Shown here piece by piece: positions 6,344 to 8,973 of a DNA stretch of 8,973 bases. The stretch's first letter is position 1; each line of letters opens with the position of its first letter. The position numbers were made by a program, and so were the translations under genes. The stretch is from Thiotrichaceae bacterium. GTDB lineage: Bacteria; Pseudomonadota; Gammaproteobacteria; Thiotrichales; Thiotrichaceae. The notes below the pieces were generated by a model, which was given only the letters and a program-made list of their open reading frames with translations, ran no database searches and was not told where the DNA came from. The stretch lies in the NCBI GenBank assembly GCA_015494435.1, contig WGBH01000109.1:1-8973 (forward strand), written 5' to 3'.

Positions 6344-6704
6344 AGCATTTACATTGATAGAGATGCTTGTTGCCATAGTGATAATAGGAATATCTATAAT
6401 GGGTCTTATGGAGATGTCCATAGTTGTTATGAACAATAATTTGAGAAATGAGATTAGAAACAAAGCTGTAGAAACTTTGAGTAACCATGTGAATAATTTA
6501 ACTACTAATTCTTATGATAATATAACGACAGGTACTATCACTGATATTGAAAAGATAAGAAATTTTGATGAACAATTTACAATATCTGATAATGTAACTA
6601 CGGATTCATCAGGCAGTAAAAATATACAATCAACAATAAACTGGACATACAGAGGAATAAACTACAGCTATACAATAGATACGGTGGTGAACAAGTATGA
6701 ATAA
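6321..6704 (+). CDS. pilV: PilV-type minor prepilin
   Basis: This 127-aa type IV prepilin-like protein has a nine-residue leader MVNVKSNRA followed by FTLIEMLVAIVIIGISIMGL. The Glu at +5 and the IGISIMGL helix end are typical of PilV/GspI-like minor pilins. The residue before the cleavage point is Ala instead of the usual Gly; prepilin peptidases accept Ala, but it is less common. The rest is short and rich in Asn, Thr and Ser, ending with a WTYRGINYSYTIDTVV strand. ATG 6321 has GGGAG six bases upstream and lies within the end of the fimT-like gene (23-base overlap). Its end overlaps the pilW-like gene by eight bases. Its role is inferred from the helix type and the gene order fimT-pilV-pilW-pilX; the variable C-terminal part alone would not identify it. 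Confidence 0.8.
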   Translation: MVNVKSNRAFTLIEMLVAIVIIGISIMGLMEMSIVVMNNNLRNEIRNKAVETLSNHVNNLTTNSYDNITTGTITDIEKIRNFDEQFTISDNVTTDSSGSKNIQSTINWTYRGINYSYTIDTVVNKYE

Positions 6705-7785
6705 AAAAGGTTTTGGTTTAATAGAGCTGCTTGTTGTTATAGCCATTTTTGTTGTTGTTATAGGAATACCATATAAGCTTTTTATACAGGAACTCAAGAC
6801 CACGGTGAGAGAAGTTAGCTTATCAAAAACGAGCATAGAAAATGTCCCTGCTCTTGAAATAATCAGAAAAGACATAGAAACAGCAGGGTTGGGTTTGCCT
6901 TGGGATGTAAGCGGTATAACATATCAAGAGGCTTCTTCATCAAGCCTTCCTTTATATTCATTTAATCAAGATGAGTTTAATGACTCTCCTACTAATCCAC
7001 CGAGAGCTATAATTGGAAAAAAGGATAACAAAACAGGTTTCAGTTATTTAGTTCTAAAAAGTACGGCTTTTGGTCTAAATAAAGCCTCAAGCCATTGGAG
7101 CTATATAGATGATAACGGTTCTCTTAATATTTGGCCAGCGGGTAATACGGCTAATTATAACAATTTTGAGAAAGGTGATAGGGTAATTGTTATGGATGCT
7201 GGAAGTAGGACTCTGTGCGGTAGAAGCATGTATTTTACAATAACGAAAGATGCAAATTCCGCTGATAATGGCACCATCTATTATGGTTTACCGTCACTGC
7301 CATTGTCTGTATATCTTGTTTATGGAGTTTCCAATAAAAATCTTGGAGCTCCTTTTAATCGAATTGATTATAGTTTATATTCAGGAGGTGATACAAAATC
7401 AGAGTGTGCTAATGGAACATATACTTTAGGTAGGTCAATCATGCAGCAAAATGATAATGGATCTATGACTTTTACAACTTATCCACTTTTGCACTGTGTT
7501 GCCGATTTTCAGGTTGAATTTGGATTGGATACTACCGGGAATGGCAATATAGATACTTGGAAACAAGATATAACAAATTTAAATGCTAAGAACATTAGAG
7601 ATGAATTAAAACAGGTTGGTGTTTACATACTTATACAGAATGGCACGAAGGATAATAATTACAATTATCCTTATGACAATGTATCGGTAGGTAAAAGGTA
7701 TTTTAATTTAACACAAATCACTGATTACAAACATTATCGCTGGAAGATTTTGAAACTTGTTGCAGCGCCAAAAAATTTGGAGTGA
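6697..7785 (+). CDS. pilW: PilW-type minor prepilin
   Basis: This 362-aa protein has a short leader MNKKG and the mature start FGLIELLVVIAIFVVVIGIPYKLF. The PilW family features are present: IRKDIETAGLGLPWD (residues about 56-70), a long central region, VADFQVEFGLDTTGNGNIDTW (Asp278 to Asp286 form a D-x-x-G-N-G-x-I-D loop that may bind Ca), LKQVGVYILIQ, and the end HYRWKILKLVAAPKNL, which matches the usual hYRWK...PrNL tail. PilW joins PilV, PilX and the FimU/T pilin in the complex that starts pilus assembly and carries PilY1. GGTGGTGA lies six bases before ATG 6697. It overlaps pilV by eight bases and is followed five bases later by pilX. The length is normal for the family. Confidence 0.9.
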   Translation: MNKKGFGLIELLVVIAIFVVVIGIPYKLFIQELKTTVREVSLSKTSIENVPALEIIRKDIETAGLGLPWDVSGITYQEASSSSLPLYSFNQDEFNDSPTNPPRAIIGKKDNKTGFSYLVLKSTAFGLNKASSHWSYIDDNGSLNIWPAGNTANYNNFEKGDRVIVMDAGSRTLCGRSMYFTITKDANSADNGTIYYGLPSLPLSVYLVYGVSNKNLGAPFNRIDYSLYSGGDTKSECANGTYTLGRSIMQQNDNGSMTFTTYPLLHCVADFQVEFGLDTTGNGNIDTWKQDITNLNAKNIRDELKQVGVYILIQNGTKDNNYNYPYDNVSVGKRYFNLTQITDYKHYRWKILKLVAAPKNLE

Positions 7786-7789
7786 AGTT

Positions 7790-8404
7790 ATGTATATAAA
7801 TAAAAAAGGAATTGCTCTTATAGTAGCACTTATTATAGCGTTTATAATTTTGGCTTTGGGAAGTTTAACTTTGTATATTTCCATGCAGAGCACAAAGATT
7901 TCGGGAAGTTTTAGGCAGTACAGAAGTGCAGTGGAATCTGCTGAGGGTGCTTTCAATGAGACGAGGGAAATCTTGGGATCTATAAAAGCAGGCGAGAACG
8001 TTTCGTTTCCAAGCACTCTTATTAACAATAAAACAACCTGTCTGCACTATAAACTTAATACACAAACTTCTAATTGGACAGACAATGATTTATCCAATAA
8101 TCAGTGTTCAAATTTATCAAATGTTGAAAGTACAAATATAAGTGATATAGTCAGTTTCTATGATTTAAAATATTCTTTGGGAGGCTACACTATTTATATA
8201 AAACTTGTAAACACGGCAAAAGGCAACACATCTTCATCATCATCTAAAGGATTGGTTTCTGGTGGAGTAACTTCACCAAATAAGGAAGGAACTAATGTTA
8301 TTCATCCTCCTCCCATTCCTTTTCTGTATCGTATGGAGATTGTTGCCGAATCTACAATAAATACAAAAGACAAAGCGCATATATCTCTATTATATGGTTA
8401 TTAG
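7790..8404 (+). CDS. pilX: PilX-type minor pilin
   Basis: This protein is 204 aa from ATG 7790, which has GGAG seven bases upstream. A longer reading from TTG 7757 would run inside pilW and is rejected. The N-terminus NKKG|IALIVALIIAFIILALGSLTLYISMQSTKISGSFRQYRSAVESAEGAF is the PilX N-terminal domain: Gly-rich start, a hydrophobic helix, and the conserved A/S-x-E-S-A-E-G-A helix continuation. Position +5 is Val, not Glu, as in PilX/GspK-type pilins that sit at the very tip. Two cysteines (84 and 106) could form a disulfide. A serine-rich stretch (148-152) and a PPPIP segment (173-177) precede the closing RMEIVAES...AHISLLYGY strands. It is the last gene of the operon and ends 22 bases before the convergent topA fragment. 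Confidence 0.87.
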   Translation: MYINKKGIALIVALIIAFIILALGSLTLYISMQSTKISGSFRQYRSAVESAEGAFNETREILGSIKAGENVSFPSTLINNKTTCLHYKLNTQTSNWTDNDLSNNQCSNLSNVESTNISDIVSFYDLKYSLGGYTIYIKLVNTAKGNTSSSSSKGLVSGGVTSPNKEGTNVIHPPPIPFLYRMEIVAESTINTKDKAHISLLYGY

Positions 8405-8409
8405 GATGC

Positions 8410-8428
8410 AAAAGGGTGTCCGCTTTTT
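8410..8428. terminator. Small bidirectional terminator candidate between pilX and topA
   Basis: AAAAGGG (8410-8416) can pair with CC-G-CTTTT (8420-8427) around the loop TGT, with one bulged G. The run of A on the left and T on the right suits termination in both directions between the convergent genes. The stem is short, so this is tentative. Confidence 0.35.
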
Positions 8429-8831
8429 AAGTGTCCTCTTCCTTATATCCGCAGGCTTTTCTTGCGCAGTGCCAGCCGTCTTTTTTTATAAACAGCGTAT
8501 AGCCGCATTGAGGGCAGGTTTCATTTTTAATTATTCCCCTTACCGTAAATTTACATTCCGGATAATTTGAGCAGGCAAGGAATTTTCCGAATCTTCCCTC
8601 TCTAACAACCATCGGAGCGTCGCATTTATCGCAGATTATGTCGGTTTTCTGCGGCTTTGGCTTTAAATTTTCCATTTTTTCATAGGCATTGTCTATCAGT
8701 GTCTTAAATTTATTATAAAATTGGCTTAGCAGTTCCACTTTGCTGAGTTTTCCATTTGCTATTTCATCCAATCCCTCTTCTATCTTTGCGGTGAATTTTA
8801 CATTGATTATGTTATCGAAGAATTTATCAAG
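8427..8831 (-). pseudogene. topA: DNA topoisomerase I, C-terminal 134 codons, cut off from the rest of the gene
   Basis: Read on the minus strand, the frame begins at 8831 with LDKFFDNIINVKFTAKIEE and GLDEIANGK, which is the end of the topoisomerase I catalytic core (the family's ...FTA-x-x-E-x-x-LD-x-IA-x-G stretch). Two C4 zinc ribbons follow: Cys67, 70, 87, 93 (with EGRFGKFLACSNYPEC) and Cys106, 109, 122, 127, numbered from 8831. These C-terminal ribbons bind single-stranded DNA in TopA. Directly upstream in frame is TAG (8832-8834), and none of the three frames beyond it resembles TopA, which should have some 550 or more residues before this point. No ATG or convincing ribosome site starts the fragment (the first start-like codon is TTG 8771), so it is probably a stranded 3' end. 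Identity is secure; the cause of the break is inference. Confidence 0.88.
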
Positions 8832-8973
8832 CTATACCGCCCCCGCTTGTCAAGACAATTTTTTCTAATTTCTTATTCCCTCCTTCCTTTGTAAATAAAA
8901 TTCAGTATTCTTCATTATGCAGCATCCGTCTTATTTAGTTCCTGGGTGTATATTTTCATAGGGGGTTTATACC
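8832..8973 (-). mobile_element. Probable end of an insertion sequence interrupting topA
   Basis: From 8832 the sequence shares nothing with topA. Read from the junction, the plus strand has a C-rich block ACCGCCCCCGC (8836-8846), the small inverted repeat TTGTC-AA-GACAA (8848-8859) and a T-rich run. Next come about 55 bases of A/T-rich sequence, then the stop codon of a frame that stays open to the window edge on the minus strand. That order (terminal sequence, short spacer, transposase 3' end) is what one end of an IS looks like. The C-run followed by TTGTCAAGACAA recalls ends of some IS3-type elements, from memory and unchecked. The second end and any target duplication are outside the window. 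Confidence 0.45.
8915..8973 (-). CDS. Possible transposase, last 19 codons only
   Basis: On the minus strand a frame open to the right edge reads YKPPMKIYTQELNKTDAA and stops at TAA (8915-8917). The YKPPMKIYT part resembles the C-terminal tail of integrase-core transposases of IS3/IS481 type, where a motif of the form L-G-Y-K-T/P-P-x-E-x-Y ends the DDE domain. The piece is too short for certainty. It is supported mainly by its position 81 bases inside a segment that interrupts topA. Transcription would run in the same direction as topA. Confidence 0.35.
   Translation of the reverse strand, partial: YKPPMKIYTQELNKTDAA

Noticed and set aside
7757..7789. Longer PilX start at TTG 7757
   Set aside because: It would add residues before the prepilin-type NKKG leader and lie inside pilW; ATG 7790 with GGAG upstream gives a normal seven-residue leader.
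8835..8880. A frameshift in topA instead of an insertion
   Set aside because: All three minus-strand frames above 8832 were read and none resembles the expected TopA segment preceding LDKFFD, so a simple frameshift does not explain the break.

Overview
The window comes from a low-GC (roughly 35%) diderm bacterium. It joins a purine-biosynthesis operon to a type IVa pilus minor-pilin/PilY1 operon and ends in a broken topA gene. A separate small PurS plus PurQ, rather than one large fused PurL, argues against beta- and gammaproteobacteria. PilY1 and four minor pilins indicate an outer membrane and a T4aP machine. The mix fits lineages such as Desulfurellia (Hippea/Desulfurella-like) or Deferribacterota, but the sequence alone does not settle the taxonomy.

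Layout: (1) 2-1240, plus strand: the 3' end of purC, then purS and purQ, packed with a 1-bp gap and a 4-bp overlap. PurC makes SAICAR; PurS and PurQ are the small and glutaminase subunits of FGAM synthase, whose large subunit PurL is not in the window. (2) 1241-1560: a 320-bp non-coding gap holding a weak terminator candidate, a strikingly C-poor, G/T-rich stretch with an imperfect 30-bp-period repeat, a paired TTTTCAC motif and a probable promoter. (3) 1561-8404, plus strand: six tightly coupled genes: an unrecognised 127-aa membrane or exported protein, PilY1 (1278 aa), and minor pilins of the FimT/GspH, PilV, PilW and PilX types. All but the last junction overlap, so this is one translationally coupled operon. 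The products should form the priming/tip complex of a type IV pilus: four minor pilins with PilY1 as the tip adhesin. (4) 8410-8973: a small bidirectional terminator candidate, then on the minus strand the last 134 codons of topA with two C4 zinc fingers. At 8831/8832 the topA reading frame stops abruptly and unrelated DNA begins. That DNA carries the last codons of what looks like an integrase-type transposase, consistent with an insertion sequence in topA.

Most worth following up are the topA interruption, a terminator-shaped hairpin inside the long leader-peptide region of the FimT-like prepilin, the unknown gene coupled to pilY1, and a cysteine-rich/Ca-loop insert in PilY1. I saw no CRISPR array, tRNA, rRNA or defence system. 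The window is mostly recognisable biology with a few odd details, not a clearly new system.
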